From the NCBI RefSeq assembly GCF_963691685.1, contig NZ_OY829290.1, positions 496,001-560,000 of the forward strand: a DNA stretch of 64,000 nucleotides. Direction: 5' to 3'. The notes under the pieces were generated by a model. The model did no database searches. It worked only from the letters and a program-made list of their open reading frames with translations, and was not told where the DNA came from. The first letter of the stretch is position 1. Each line of letters opens with the position of its first letter. Shown piece by piece: positions 15,605-24,433 of this stretch. The translations under genes and the position numbers were made by a program. The stretch is from Thalassovita sp. Lineage in GTDB: Bacteria > Pseudomonadota > Alphaproteobacteria > Rhodobacterales > Rhodobacteraceae.

Positions 15605-16480
15605 ATGACAGGAACCGGATCGCATACACCTCGGGCGTTGTTCGCTGCCGAACAGCATACGCCTGAGCTGCTGCACCGGTTTCTGCGTGATCTGGAAGAC
15701 TGCGACACGACCGAAGCGGTCTGGCTGCGGCTGGTTCAGCTGGCCCGGTCACTTGAACTGCCGTTTGTGGATTACAATGTCGCCAGTTCGGCGCCGACTT
15801 GGGACCATATGCTGTTTTCACGCACGTCCTACGATTCGCGCTGGCTGCATGAGGCAAACCAAGATCCTGAGGTGATGCGGTGGTCCTATTTTCAGGGGCA
15901 CGCCAGACATCACCTGACCCCGATCCTGCTTGGGTTGGAGTTTGTGGAGGAAAACTTCCACCTGCCGGAGGCGCGGGTCGGTGTCCTGCGCGAAGCGGCG
16001 CGTCGTGGTCTGCGGGCAGGTTTTGCGGTGCCTCTGCGGGTGCATGCGCCACCGCAGGTGGGATTGATCGCGTTTCTGGGCGATCATTCCCGGCGGGATA
16101 TGCTGGCCATCGTGAAAGCACATGGTTGGGTTCTGCATGTGGCTGCCCTGTCTGCGCATCAGCGCTACATGACGCATTTTGCCCATGAGTTTTTTGTCCG
16201 CAATGATATCAGTGAAAAACAGCGTGAGATGTTGGCGCTGGTGGGGCTGGGATATCAGGACAAGGTGATTGCCGAGAAGCTGGGCATCTCGGTTTCCGCA
16301 TTGCGCCAGCGGATGCACAATCTGATGGCCAAGGCGGGAGCGCATAACCGTGCCGAAATCGCTGCGCTGGCGATGAGCGCTGGGCTGTTGCCGGATCCGC
16401 AGCGGGCGCTTGACCCGGACTCAGAGAATGTGCTGCTGCAGATGGACGGCACGGATCTGGGCGATGATAGCCTGTCCTGA
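15605..16480 (+). CDS. LuxR-type transcriptional regulator (probable solo)
   Basis: 291 residues. The C-terminal GerE domain is clear: ISEKQREMLALVGLGYQDK, IAEKLGISVSALRQRMHNLM, KAGAHNRAEIAALA (about residues 203-260). The N-terminal 170 residues have the size of an autoinducer-binding domain, with W-L-x-x-A-N-x-D-P-E-V-M-R-W that recalls the conserved D-P and W of LuxR/TraR. No luxI homologue is in the window, so this would be a solo receptor or a regulator of another ligand. The gene follows a CII-like protein by 4 bases. The C-terminal 30 residues beyond the HTH are acidic. Confidence 0.75.
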   Translation: MTGTGSHTPRALFAAEQHTPELLHRFLRDLEDCDTTEAVWLRLVQLARSLELPFVDYNVASSAPTWDHMLFSRTSYDSRWLHEANQDPEVMRWSYFQGHARHHLTPILLGLEFVEENFHLPEARVGVLREAARRGLRAGFAVPLRVHAPPQVGLIAFLGDHSRRDMLAIVKAHGWVLHVAALSAHQRYMTHFAHEFFVRNDISEKQREMLALVGLGYQDKVIAEKLGISVSALRQRMHNLMAKAGAHNRAEIAALAMSAGLLPDPQRALDPDSENVLLQMDGTDLGDDSLS

Positions 16481-16920
16481 GGGCGCTGTATCGGGCATTG
16501 GCACCGGTCATTTTCAGCGACGTTCAAGGCAACGCAGAGACCCATCATTGCGGCACAAAGAATAAGAGGCTCCCCGTGAAGGGAGCCCCCGAAGCAGTCT
16601 AAAATGACTTATGGAAAGCCGTATCGGGACGGGCCGACACCTATAGGTACTTCTTGGTTTGGGGCCTTGGGGCGGGCGTTGGGGATACCGCTACCGTGTT
16701 GCCCTACCCAAAAGTATAGTGGATCCCTCGTGACGTTGTCGTGATTGAATTTGAGAAGATCTGCCAAATGCGACTGCAATTAGTTGCAGGTTCATTTCCG
16801 ATACCTGCATGAAACAGCAGGTGAGTGCGTGTGCAGAGAGTGATTTATCTGTTAACGATTCTATGAAACGCAAAAGCCCCCGCCAGATGGCAGGGGCTTT
16901 GTTTTGGGTATGAAGTGGGT
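16481..16920. other. 440-bp intergenic region between the LuxR-type gene and carB
   Basis: Contains a perfect 7-bp hairpin GGCTCCC/GGGAGCC at 16568-16587 without a T run, an AT-richer stretch around 16700-16860 and the carB terminator at 16872-16905. No protein-coding segment with a ribosome site is evident; a small RNA cannot be excluded. Confidence 0.4.
16872..16905 (-). terminator. Intrinsic terminator of carB (possibly bidirectional)
   Basis: AAAGCCCCCGCC-AGAT-GGCAGGGGCTTT, a 12-bp stem with one C-A mismatch, flanked by A- and T-rich runs. It lies 16 bases beyond the carB stop. Confidence 0.75.
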
Positions 16921-19900
16921 TTAGCCCTGCAGCGGCATCACCCCAAAATCACCTTCCGAGCGGGCTTTGATCGCTTCGGCGGCGGCCTGAGCACCAGCGG
17001 CGGTGGTGAAATAGGGGATCTTGTCATAGAGCGCGACCGAACGGATGGCGGAGCTGTCTTTCACAGCCTGCGCCCCTTCGGTGGTGTTGATCACCAGCGA
17101 GATGCCACCGTCTTTCAGCACGTCCACAATGTTGGGGCGGCCTTCGTAGACTTTGTTCACCTGCTCACAGTCGATGCCCTGTTCGGTCAGCCAGGTCTTG
17201 GTGCCGATGGTGGCCACGATGGTGAAACCTTGATCCAGCAGAGTGCGGGCGGCTTCGGCGCTGGCTGCGGTCTTGTCTTCATCCTTGATCGAGAAGAACA
17301 CACGGCCATCACGCGGCAGATCGGTACCCGCGCCCAGCTGCGCCTTGAGGAAGGCCAGCGGGAAGGACGTATCCCAACCCATAACCTCACCGGTCGAACG
17401 CATTTCCGGGCCCAGAATGGTGTCCACGCCGGGGAAACGGGCGAAGGGCAGAACCGCCTCTTTGACCGAGAACCACGGCATGTTGGGATCGGCCAGCGTC
17501 ATCGGATCGGCCATCGGCAGGGTGCCGGGTTTGGCATCCGACGGGTAGGCGCCACGGAAGGGGAAATTCTCCATCGGCTCACCGGCCATCAGGCGGGCGG
17601 CGATTGAGGCGATGGCGCTGTCGGTGGCTTTGGCCACAAACGGCACGGTCCGGCTGGCGCGCGGGTTGACCTCAATCAGGTAGATCTCACCGTCTTTGAC
17701 CGCGAACTGCACGTTCATCAGGCCAACAACACCAAGCGACAGGGCCAGCGCTTCGGTCTGACGTTTGATTTCGACGATGATGTCTTCCGGCAGCGAGTAG
17801 GGCGGCAGCGAACAGGCGCTATCGCCCGAGTGTACGCCGGCCTCTTCGATATGCTGCATGATGCCAGTCACGTGAACGGTCTTGCCGTCCGACAGGGCGT
17901 CAACGTCACATTCGATGGCACCGGACAGGTAGCTGTCCAGCAGGACGGGGCTGTCACCGGAGACCACAACCGCCTCAGCGATGTAGCGTTCCAGCTGCGC
18001 CATGTCGCGCACGATTTCCATCGCACGGCCACCCAGCACGTAGGAGGGGCGGATCACCAGCGGGAAGCCGATGTCTTCGGCGATTTTCAGCGCTTCGGCG
18101 TCGGTCGAGGCGATGCCGTTGTTCGGCTGCTTCAGCTCCAGCTTGTTGACCAGCGCCTGGAAGCGTTCGCGGTCTTCGGCCAGGTCAATCGCGTCGGGGC
18201 TGGTGCCGAGGATCGGAATGCCCTCTTCGAACAGCGCGTTGGCCAGTTTCAGCGGGGTCTGGCCGCCGAACTGAACGATCACGCCGTGCAGGGTGCCGTT
18301 TTCCTGCTCAACCCGCAGGATTTCCATCACGTGCTCAAAGGTCAGCGGTTCAAAATACAGACGGTCCGAGGTGTCATAGTCGGTCGACACGGTCTCGGGG
18401 TTGCAGTTGATCATGATGGTTTCATAACCCGCATCCGTCAGCGCGTAGCAGGCGTGACAGCAGCAGTAGTCGAACTCGATCCCCTGACCGATCCGGTTTG
18501 GACCGCCACCCAGAATGACCACTTTCTTGCGGTCGCTTGGGCGGGCTTCGCATTCCACGTCGCCCATCGCAGGGGCTTCGTAGGTCGAATACATGTAGGG
18601 GGTCTGCGCCTCAAACTCGGCGGCGCAGGTGTCGATGCGTTTGAACACGGCTTTGACGCCCAGGTTCTGGCGGGCGCGGCGCACGTTGGCCTCAGTCCGG
18701 CCGGTCAGGATGGCCAGACGGGCATCGGTGAAGCCCAGCATCTTCAGCTTGCGCAGGCCCTCTTCGGTCACCGGCAGGCCATCGGCGCGCACGACCTCTT
18801 CGGCCTCAACGATTTCGCGGATGCGGTCCAGGAACCAGGGATCAAACGAGGTGACGTTCTGGATCTCGGCATTGGTCAGACCGTGGCGCATCGCCTGAGC
18901 GATGGTGCGCAGACGATCCGGGGTCTGTTTGCCAAGCGCCTTGATCACGGCAACCTTTTCCGGCGCGCCGGGGATTTCGACCTCATCAAAGCCGGTCAGA
19001 CCCGATTCCATCGAGGCCAGCGCTTTCTGCAGGCTTTCGTGGATGGTGCGGCCGATCGCCATTGCTTCCCCCACGGATTTCATCGCGGTGGTCAGGTAGG
19101 GCTCGGAGCCGGGGAATTTCTCAAAGGCGAATTTCGGGATCTTGGTGACAACATAGTCGATGGTCGGCTCAAACGAGGCCGGGGTCACCTTGGTGATGTC
19201 ATTGTCCAGCTCATCCAGAGTGTAGCCAACGGCCAGCTTGGCCGCGATCTTGGCAATCGGGAAACCGGTCGCCTTGGAAGCCAGCGCCGAGGAGCGCGAC
19301 ACCCGCGGGTTCATTTCGATCACAACCATCCGGCCATCGGCGGGGTTCACCGCCCACTGAACGTTGGAGCCACCGGTTTCCACGCCGATCTCGCGCAGAA
19401 CGTTGATCGAGTGGGTCCGCATGATCTGGTATTCTTTGTCGGTCAGCGTCAGCGCCGGGGCCACGGTGATCGAATCACCTGTGTGCACGCCCATCGGGTC
19501 GACGTTTTCGATCGCGCAGACGATGATGGCGTTGTCGGCTTTGTCGCGCACAACCTCCATCTCATATTCTTTCCAGCCCAGCAGGCTCTCATCCACGAGG
19601 ATCTGGTTCACCGGGCTGGCGTCCATGCCCGAGCGGCAGAAGTGGATGTAATCTTCGCGGTTATAGGCCACGCCACCGCCGGTGCCGCCGAGGGTGAAGG
19701 CGGGGCGGATGATGGCGGGCAGGCCGATTTCATCCAGCTCTTCCAGTGCCTGAGCCACACCGGCGTCCAGATCGGCAGAGCCGTCTTCTTTCTTCGGTGC
19801 GGTGACGATGGTGGCTTTCGGATTTTCGATGCCCAGACGGTCCATCGCTTCGCGGAACAGCTTACGATCTTCAGCCATTTCAATGGCATCGCGCTTGGCG

Positions 19901-20250
19901 CCGATCATTTCGACGTTGAACTTCTCCAGCACGCCCATCTCTTCCAGCGCCAGCGAGGTGTTCAGACCGGTCTGGCCCCCCATGGTCGGCAGCAGCGCAT
20001 CGGGGCGCTCTTTCTCGATGATCTTGGCAACAACCTCGGGGGTGATCGGTTCGATATAGGTGGCGTCGGCCAGACCCGGGTCGGTCATGATGGTGGCCGG
20101 GTTCGAGTTCACGAGGATTACGCGGTAGCCCTCTTCTCGCAGTGCTTTACAGGCTTGGGCACCGGAGTAGTCGAATTCACACGCCTGACCGATGACGATC
20201 GGCCCTGCGCCGATGATCATGATCGAGGAGATGTCGGTTCTTTTGGGCAT
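16921..20250 (-). CDS. carB: Carbamoyl-phosphate synthase large subunit
   Basis: 1109 residues from ATG 20250 (MPKRTDISSIMIIGAGPIVI); an extension to 20331 gives 27 extra residues of no family character. Two ATP-grasp halves follow each other: the first has FTLGGTGGG and EMNPRVSRSSALASKATG, the second begins near ILGGGPNRIGQGIEFDYCC and has SYVLGGRAMEIV and EVNPRASRTVPFVAKATG. The final ~140 residues form the MGS-like allosteric domain. It makes carbamoyl phosphate for pyrimidine and arginine synthesis; argF in this window is a user of its product. carA is not in the window. Confidence 0.98.
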   Translation of the reverse strand: MPKRTDISSIMIIGAGPIVIGQACEFDYSGAQACKALREEGYRVILVNSNPATIMTDPGLADATYIEPITPEVVAKIIEKERPDALLPTMGGQTGLNTSLALEEMGVLEKFNVEMIGAKRDAIEMAEDRKLFREAMDRLGIENPKATIVTAPKKEDGSADLDAGVAQALEELDEIGLPAIIRPAFTLGGTGGGVAYNREDYIHFCRSGMDASPVNQILVDESLLGWKEYEMEVVRDKADNAIIVCAIENVDPMGVHTGDSITVAPALTLTDKEYQIMRTHSINVLREIGVETGGSNVQWAVNPADGRMVVIEMNPRVSRSSALASKATGFPIAKIAAKLAVGYTLDELDNDITKVTPASFEPTIDYVVTKIPKFAFEKFPGSEPYLTTAMKSVGEAMAIGRTIHESLQKALASMESGLTGFDEVEIPGAPEKVAVIKALGKQTPDRLRTIAQAMRHGLTNAEIQNVTSFDPWFLDRIREIVEAEEVVRADGLPVTEEGLRKLKMLGFTDARLAILTGRTEANVRRARQNLGVKAVFKRIDTCAAEFEAQTPYMYSTYEAPAMGDVECEARPSDRKKVVILGGGPNRIGQGIEFDYCCCHACYALTDAGYETIMINCNPETVSTDYDTSDRLYFEPLTFEHVMEILRVEQENGTLHGVIVQFGGQTPLKLANALFEEGIPILGTSPDAIDLAEDRERFQALVNKLELKQPNNGIASTDAEALKIAEDIGFPLVIRPSYVLGGRAMEIVRDMAQLERYIAEAVVVSGDSPVLLDSYLSGAIECDVDALSDGKTVHVTGIMQHIEEAGVHSGDSACSLPPYSLPEDIIVEIKRQTEALALSLGVVGLMNVQFAVKDGEIYLIEVNPRASRTVPFVAKATDSAIASIAARLMAGEPMENFPFRGAYPSDAKPGTLPMADPMTLADPNMPWFSVKEAVLPFARFPGVDTILGPEMRSTGEVMGWDTSFPLAFLKAQLGAGTDLPRDGRVFFSIKDEDKTAASAEAARTLLDQGFTIVATIGTKTWLTEQGIDCEQVNKVYEGRPNIVDVLKDGGISLVINTTEGAQAVKDSSAIRSVALYDKIPYFTTAAGAQAAAEAIKARSEGDFGVMPLQG

Positions 20251-20457
20251 GACGGACCTCATAGTTTCGCGGGCAGCTGGACGCGGGGCAGGTGACTCGG
20301 CTCCGCGCAAATTGTCGTGGGTTATAGACATCGCGGGGCAAGGCGCAAGAGGGTTCGGAAAACTAGTGTAATGTGCCGCATCCGGGACCTGTCAAATCCT
20401 GCGTTTCACCCTATACACAGGGCGGGGAGGCCTTGAGGGGCAACGCGGGGACGCGAC

Positions 20458-21597
20458 ATGCAGATCAGAATGGATCGAGGACCGGAGGAAACGCCGGTTT
20501 GGTTCCGAAACGCCAGCGCTGTGATCACCGCGCAGGAGGCCGGGGATGTGCCCACGGCCCTGGCCGCTGTGGACGCTGCTTTGGCGGCGGGCAAATGGGT
20601 TGCGGGCTATGCCTCTTATGAGCTGGGCTATGCGCTTGAGGCGCGTCTTGCCCCCCTGATGCCCGAAGGCCGGCACCTGCCTCTGCTGAGTTTTGGCATC
20701 TATGACGCCCCGGTGGCGGCCGGACCTTTGCCCCTCGGCGGTGGCCTGCAGGATCTGCGTCCGCGTTGGGATGCCGCCCGGTACCGCCGCGCCTTTGATG
20801 CCGTTCATGGCTATATTGGCGCCGGCGATATCTATCAGGCCAATCTGACCTTTCCGATCGATGCGCGCGCCGAAGGTGGGGCGGAGGCGATCTATGGCAG
20901 CCTGATGGCGCAGCAGCCGGTGGGCTATGGCGCTTTGGTGCTGCCCGACCGGGGACCGGCGATTCTGTCGCGTTCGCCCGAGTTGTTTTTCCGCACTTCC
21001 GCTGAGGGCGCGATTGAGACCCGCCCGATGAAAGGCACCCAGCCCCGCAGCGCCGATCCGGTGGAGGATCAGCGCAATCGCGATTTTCTGGCTACGGATG
21101 AAAAGAATCGGGCGGAAAACCTGATGATCGTGGACCTTCTGCGCAATGACATCTCGCGGGTGGCAGAGGCGGGCAGCGTCAAGGTGCCGGAACTGTTCAA
21201 GGTCGAAAGCTATGCCACCGTGCACCAGATGGTTTCAAAAGTGGTGGCAGAGCTACGCCCCGATGTGACCCTGAGTGAGATTTTCACCGCGCTCTTTCCC
21301 TGTGGTTCCATCACGGGCGCGCCCAAGCTGCGGTCTATGCAGATCCTGCGGGATCTGGAACCCTGGCCGCGTGACATCTACTGCGGCGCCATCGGCTGGG
21401 CCGCGCCAGACGGGCGGTCCGAATTTAACGTGGCCATTCGCACCGTGATGCTGGAGGGTGACACGGCGCGGCTGAACGTGGGGGGCGGCGTCGTCTGGGA
21501 CAGCACCGCCACATCGGAATATGAGGAAGCCCTATGGAAAAGCCGTTTTGCCCGGACGCAGCAGGACATCGCGCCCTCGATCCCAAATGTCGCCTGA
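20458..21597 (+). CDS. pabB: Aminodeoxychorismate synthase component I
   Basis: 379 residues, the shorter alphaproteobacterial form. Chorismate-binding motifs: SRSPELFFR, TRPMKGTQPR, NLMIVDLLRNDISRVAEAGS, CGSITGAPKLRSMQIL, YCGAIGW and the final GGGVVWDSTATSEYEEAL. With glutamine amidotransferase PabA it makes 4-amino-4-deoxychorismate for folate. The 3' end overlaps the pabC-like gene by 64 bases, so the two are translationally linked. Confidence 0.93.
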   Translation: MQIRMDRGPEETPVWFRNASAVITAQEAGDVPTALAAVDAALAAGKWVAGYASYELGYALEARLAPLMPEGRHLPLLSFGIYDAPVAAGPLPLGGGLQDLRPRWDAARYRRAFDAVHGYIGAGDIYQANLTFPIDARAEGGAEAIYGSLMAQQPVGYGALVLPDRGPAILSRSPELFFRTSAEGAIETRPMKGTQPRSADPVEDQRNRDFLATDEKNRAENLMIVDLLRNDISRVAEAGSVKVPELFKVESYATVHQMVSKVVAELRPDVTLSEIFTALFPCGSITGAPKLRSMQILRDLEPWPRDIYCGAIGWAAPDGRSEFNVAIRTVMLEGDTARLNVGGGVVWDSTATSEYEEALWKSRFARTQQDIAPSIPNVA

Positions 21598-22214
21598 TTG
21601 AGACCTTCCGCTATGTGCCGGGGCAGGGGATGCATGATTTGTCACGCCATCTCCGCCGATTGGAGCGGTCCGCCCGAGCTTTAGGCTTCGTTGTGGATCG
21701 CAAGGGGATCGAGCGCCAATTAACTAGTTATGCTGCAGATGAGACAATGCGCTGTCGCTTGACGGTGGGAATGGTTGGAGACATAGAGTTCGAAGCGCAG
21801 CCGCTGGCCCCTTTGCGCAGACCTTGGAGAGTCGCGATTGCTGATCAGCGGATTCGGTCTGATGATTGGCGACTGCAGCACAAAACCACACAGCGTGAGT
21901 TATACGACCAAGTGCGTTCAAATTTGCCAGAAGGTGTGGACGAACTTTTGTTTCTCAATGAACGCGATGAGATCTGCGAAGGTACGATCACTAATGTTTT
22001 CGTACGGTTGCATCGTGGTGGGGAAGTTACTCCGCCGCTAAGCTCAGGGTGCTTGCCGGGGGTTTTACGGCAAAGACTGTTGGATAAAGGGCGCGTCAAA
22101 GAACAAATTGTCACCCTCAAAGATCTGCGGCATGCGCAATCTGTAACGGTAGGAAACTCTCTGAGGGGAGAGATCGCTGTCGAATATTTGGGTCCTATGG
22201 GGCCGTTACGCTAA
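21534..22214 (+). CDS. pabC: Aminotransferase class IV, aminodeoxychorismate lyase-like
   Basis: 226 residues, with the fold type IV PLP features: ETFRYVPGQGMHDLSRHLRRL, the Schiff-base Lys in LQHKTTQRELYD, and DELLFLNERDEICEGTITNVF. Position directly after pabB points to 4-amino-4-deoxychorismate lyase, giving p-aminobenzoate and pyruvate. It begins 64 bases inside pabB. From about base 21660 to its end it is visibly less GC-rich and uses codons such as TTA, AGA and CAA more than its neighbours, a sign of transfer or replacement of this segment. Confidence 0.85.
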   Translation: MEKPFCPDAAGHRALDPKCRLIETFRYVPGQGMHDLSRHLRRLERSARALGFVVDRKGIERQLTSYAADETMRCRLTVGMVGDIEFEAQPLAPLRRPWRVAIADQRIRSDDWRLQHKTTQRELYDQVRSNLPEGVDELLFLNERDEICEGTITNVFVRLHRGGEVTPPLSSGCLPGVLRQRLLDKGRVKEQIVTLKDLRHAQSVTVGNSLRGEIAVEYLGPMGPLR

Positions 22215-22307
22215 AGCGGACACTTTGTTGTCGTCGACTGGTTCAGTTTGCGCTTTGGTCTATCTCCTGATTTTGCGTCTTAGAATGTGCTCATTTCCCC
22301 ACATTGC

Positions 22308-22336
22308 TTGACAACACGGTCGCAACCTTGTGTATC
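22308..22336 (+). promoter_or_regulatory. Candidate promoter of aspS
   Basis: Perfect -35 TTGACA (22308-22313), 17-base spacer, weak -10 TGTATC (22331-22336), about 100 bases before the aspS start. Confidence 0.45.
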
Positions 22337-22436
22337 GGCCTTGATGAATTCCGTGTGCCCGTGGGCGCACCCTATCCGCCACGATGCACATACTAAGATT
22401 GTCCGAAGAGACGACCCGATCACGAAAGGTCACACC

Positions 22437-24218
22437 ATGCACGCATATCGCAGCCATACCTGCGCTGAGCTGAACAAATCCAACGTGGACGAAACCGTCC
22501 GCCTGTCGGGCTGGGTCCACCGGGTCCGTGACCACGGCGGTCTGCTGTTTATCGACCTGCGCGACCATTATGGCATCACCCAGGTGATGGCTGACCCTGA
22601 CAGCCCGGTGTTTGCCGAGCTGGAGAAGGTGCGTTCCGAATGGTGCATCAAGATCGAAGGCAACGTCATGGCGCGTGACGAAAGCCTGGTGAACCCGGCG
22701 ATCCCCACCGGTGAGATCGAAGTGTTCATCCGTGACCTTGAGGTGCTGGGCAAAGCTGATGAGCTGCCGCTGATGGTCTTTGGCGATCAGGAATACCCGG
22801 AAGAAACCCGTCTGAAGTACCGCTTCCTGGACCTGCGCCGCGACGTGATGCAGGAAAACATGAAGCTGCGCTCGGACGTTGTGCGCTCCATGCGTCAGCG
22901 CATGTGGGACAATGACTTCCGCGAATATCAGACCCCGATCATCACCGCCTCCAGCCCTGAAGGCGCACGTGACTTCCTGGTGCCTTCGCGTCTGCATCCG
23001 GGCAAGTTCTACGCCCTGCCGCAGGCCCCGCAGCAGTTCAAACAGCTGATGATGGTGGCGGGCTACGATAAGTACTTCCAGATCGCACCGTGCTTCCGTG
23101 ACGAAGACCCGCGTGCAGATCGTTCGCCGACCGACTTCTACCAGCTGGACATGGAGATGTCCTTTGTGGAGCAGCAGGACGTCTTTGACACCATTGCGCC
23201 GGTTCTGGCCGGTGTGTTTGAAGAGTTCGGCGGCGGCCGCAAGGTCGACAACCCCGCTGAATGGCCGCAGATCAGCTACCGTGATGCGGCGCTGTGGTAT
23301 GGCAGCGACAAACCGGACCTGCGCAACCCGATTAAGATGCAGGTTGTGTCTGAGCACTTCCGTGGTTCGGGCTTTGCGATCTTTGCCAACCTGCTGGAAA
23401 ACGAAGGCACTGAGATCCGTGCGATCCCGGCCCTGACCGGTGGCAGCCGCAAGTTCTGTGACCGCATGAACAAATTTGCCCAGGGCGAAGGCCTGCCGGG
23501 CATGGGCTACATCTTCTGGCGTGAAGGCGCTGACGGTATGGAAGCCGCTGGTCCGCTGGCCAAAAACATCGGCCCCGAGCGCACCGAGGCGATCCGTCAG
23601 CAGCTGGGTCTGGGTGTGGGCGACGCGGCCTTCTTCCTGGGCGGCAAACCGAAAGCGTTTGAGGCAGTTGCCGGCCGTGCCCGCAACGTCATTGGCGAAG
23701 AGCTGGGCCTGATCGACAAGGACCGTTTTGCCTTTGCCTGGATCGTGGACTTCCCGATCTATGAGCAGGACGAAGAGTCTGGCAAGATCGACTTTGAACA
23801 CAACCCCTTCTCGATGCCGCAGGGTGGCCTTGAGGCGCTGAACGGCGATCCGCTGCAGGTGCTGGGCTACCAGTACGATCTGGCCTGTAACGGTTATGAG
23901 CTGGTCTCGGGCGCGATCCGGAACCACAAGCCTGAGGTGATGCTGAAGGCCTTTGAACTGGCCGGCTACGGTGAAGACGAAGTGAAGGAGCGTTTTGGCG
24001 CCCTTTACAAAGCCTTCCAATACGGTGCCCCGCCGCACGGTGGCTGTGCCGCCGGTGTGGACCGCATCGTGATGCTGCTGGCCGATCAGCAGAACATCCG
24101 CGAAGTTGTGATGTTCCCGATGAACCAGCGGGCTGAGGATCTGATGATGAACGCGCCCTCTGATCCGACCAGCGATCAGCTGATGGAGCTGGGCCTGCGG
24201 GTGATCCCACAGGACTGA
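22437..24218 (+). CDS. aspS: Aspartyl-tRNA synthetase
   Basis: 593 residues from ATG 22437, preceded by AAAGG at 7 bases. N-terminal OB anticodon domain (VRLSGWVHRVRDHGGLLFIDLRD), then class II motif 1, motif 2 (FRDEDPRADRSPTDFYQLD), the bacterial-type GAD insertion between residues 290 and 420, and motif 3 GVDRIVMLL near the end. Charges tRNA-Asp; without a gene-wide comparison the discriminating or non-discriminating type cannot be told. Followed by a strong terminator. Confidence 0.98.
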   Translation: MHAYRSHTCAELNKSNVDETVRLSGWVHRVRDHGGLLFIDLRDHYGITQVMADPDSPVFAELEKVRSEWCIKIEGNVMARDESLVNPAIPTGEIEVFIRDLEVLGKADELPLMVFGDQEYPEETRLKYRFLDLRRDVMQENMKLRSDVVRSMRQRMWDNDFREYQTPIITASSPEGARDFLVPSRLHPGKFYALPQAPQQFKQLMMVAGYDKYFQIAPCFRDEDPRADRSPTDFYQLDMEMSFVEQQDVFDTIAPVLAGVFEEFGGGRKVDNPAEWPQISYRDAALWYGSDKPDLRNPIKMQVVSEHFRGSGFAIFANLLENEGTEIRAIPALTGGSRKFCDRMNKFAQGEGLPGMGYIFWREGADGMEAAGPLAKNIGPERTEAIRQQLGLGVGDAAFFLGGKPKAFEAVAGRARNVIGEELGLIDKDRFAFAWIVDFPIYEQDEESGKIDFEHNPFSMPQGGLEALNGDPLQVLGYQYDLACNGYELVSGAIRNHKPEVMLKAFELAGYGEDEVKERFGALYKAFQYGAPPHGGCAAGVDRIVMLLADQQNIREVVMFPMNQRAEDLMMNAPSDPTSDQLMELGLRVIPQD

Positions 24219-24239
24219 TCCTGACCAAATTGACACGAT

Positions 24240-24274
24240 GAAAACCCGGTTGCCCTGGCAGCCGGGTTTTTTCT
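24240..24274 (+). terminator. Intrinsic terminator of aspS
   Basis: AAAACCCGG and CCGGGTTTT pair around a 12-base loop, followed by more T residues. Confidence 0.8.
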
Positions 24275-24433
24275 TGTGCGCGGGCAGGGTGTTGCTCAGG
24301 ATTCCGTAAGGGAATGGCGGTATTTTCGCGGTATCTGGCCCGCTGGCTGGGCAAACGGCGCGGCATTTGCAGTTGGGGCTGGAGCAGGACCGGGCTGGAC
24401 TGGACTGGGCTGGCAGCACTGAGGACCCTTGGG

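Noticed and set aside
16568..16587. Hairpin GGCTCCC/GGGAGCC as terminator of the LuxR-type gene
   Set aside because: The stem is perfect but no T run follows on either strand, so it is noted only as part of the intergenic region.
17830..20295. Open frame of over 800 codons on the plus strand opposite carB
   Set aside because: Same antisense effect opposite carB; the product is His/Val/Gly-biased and resembles no protein family.
24397..24420. Short GGCTG/GACTG repeats before the DUF1800 gene
   Set aside because: Only four imperfect 5-base units in a GC-rich leader; probably chance.
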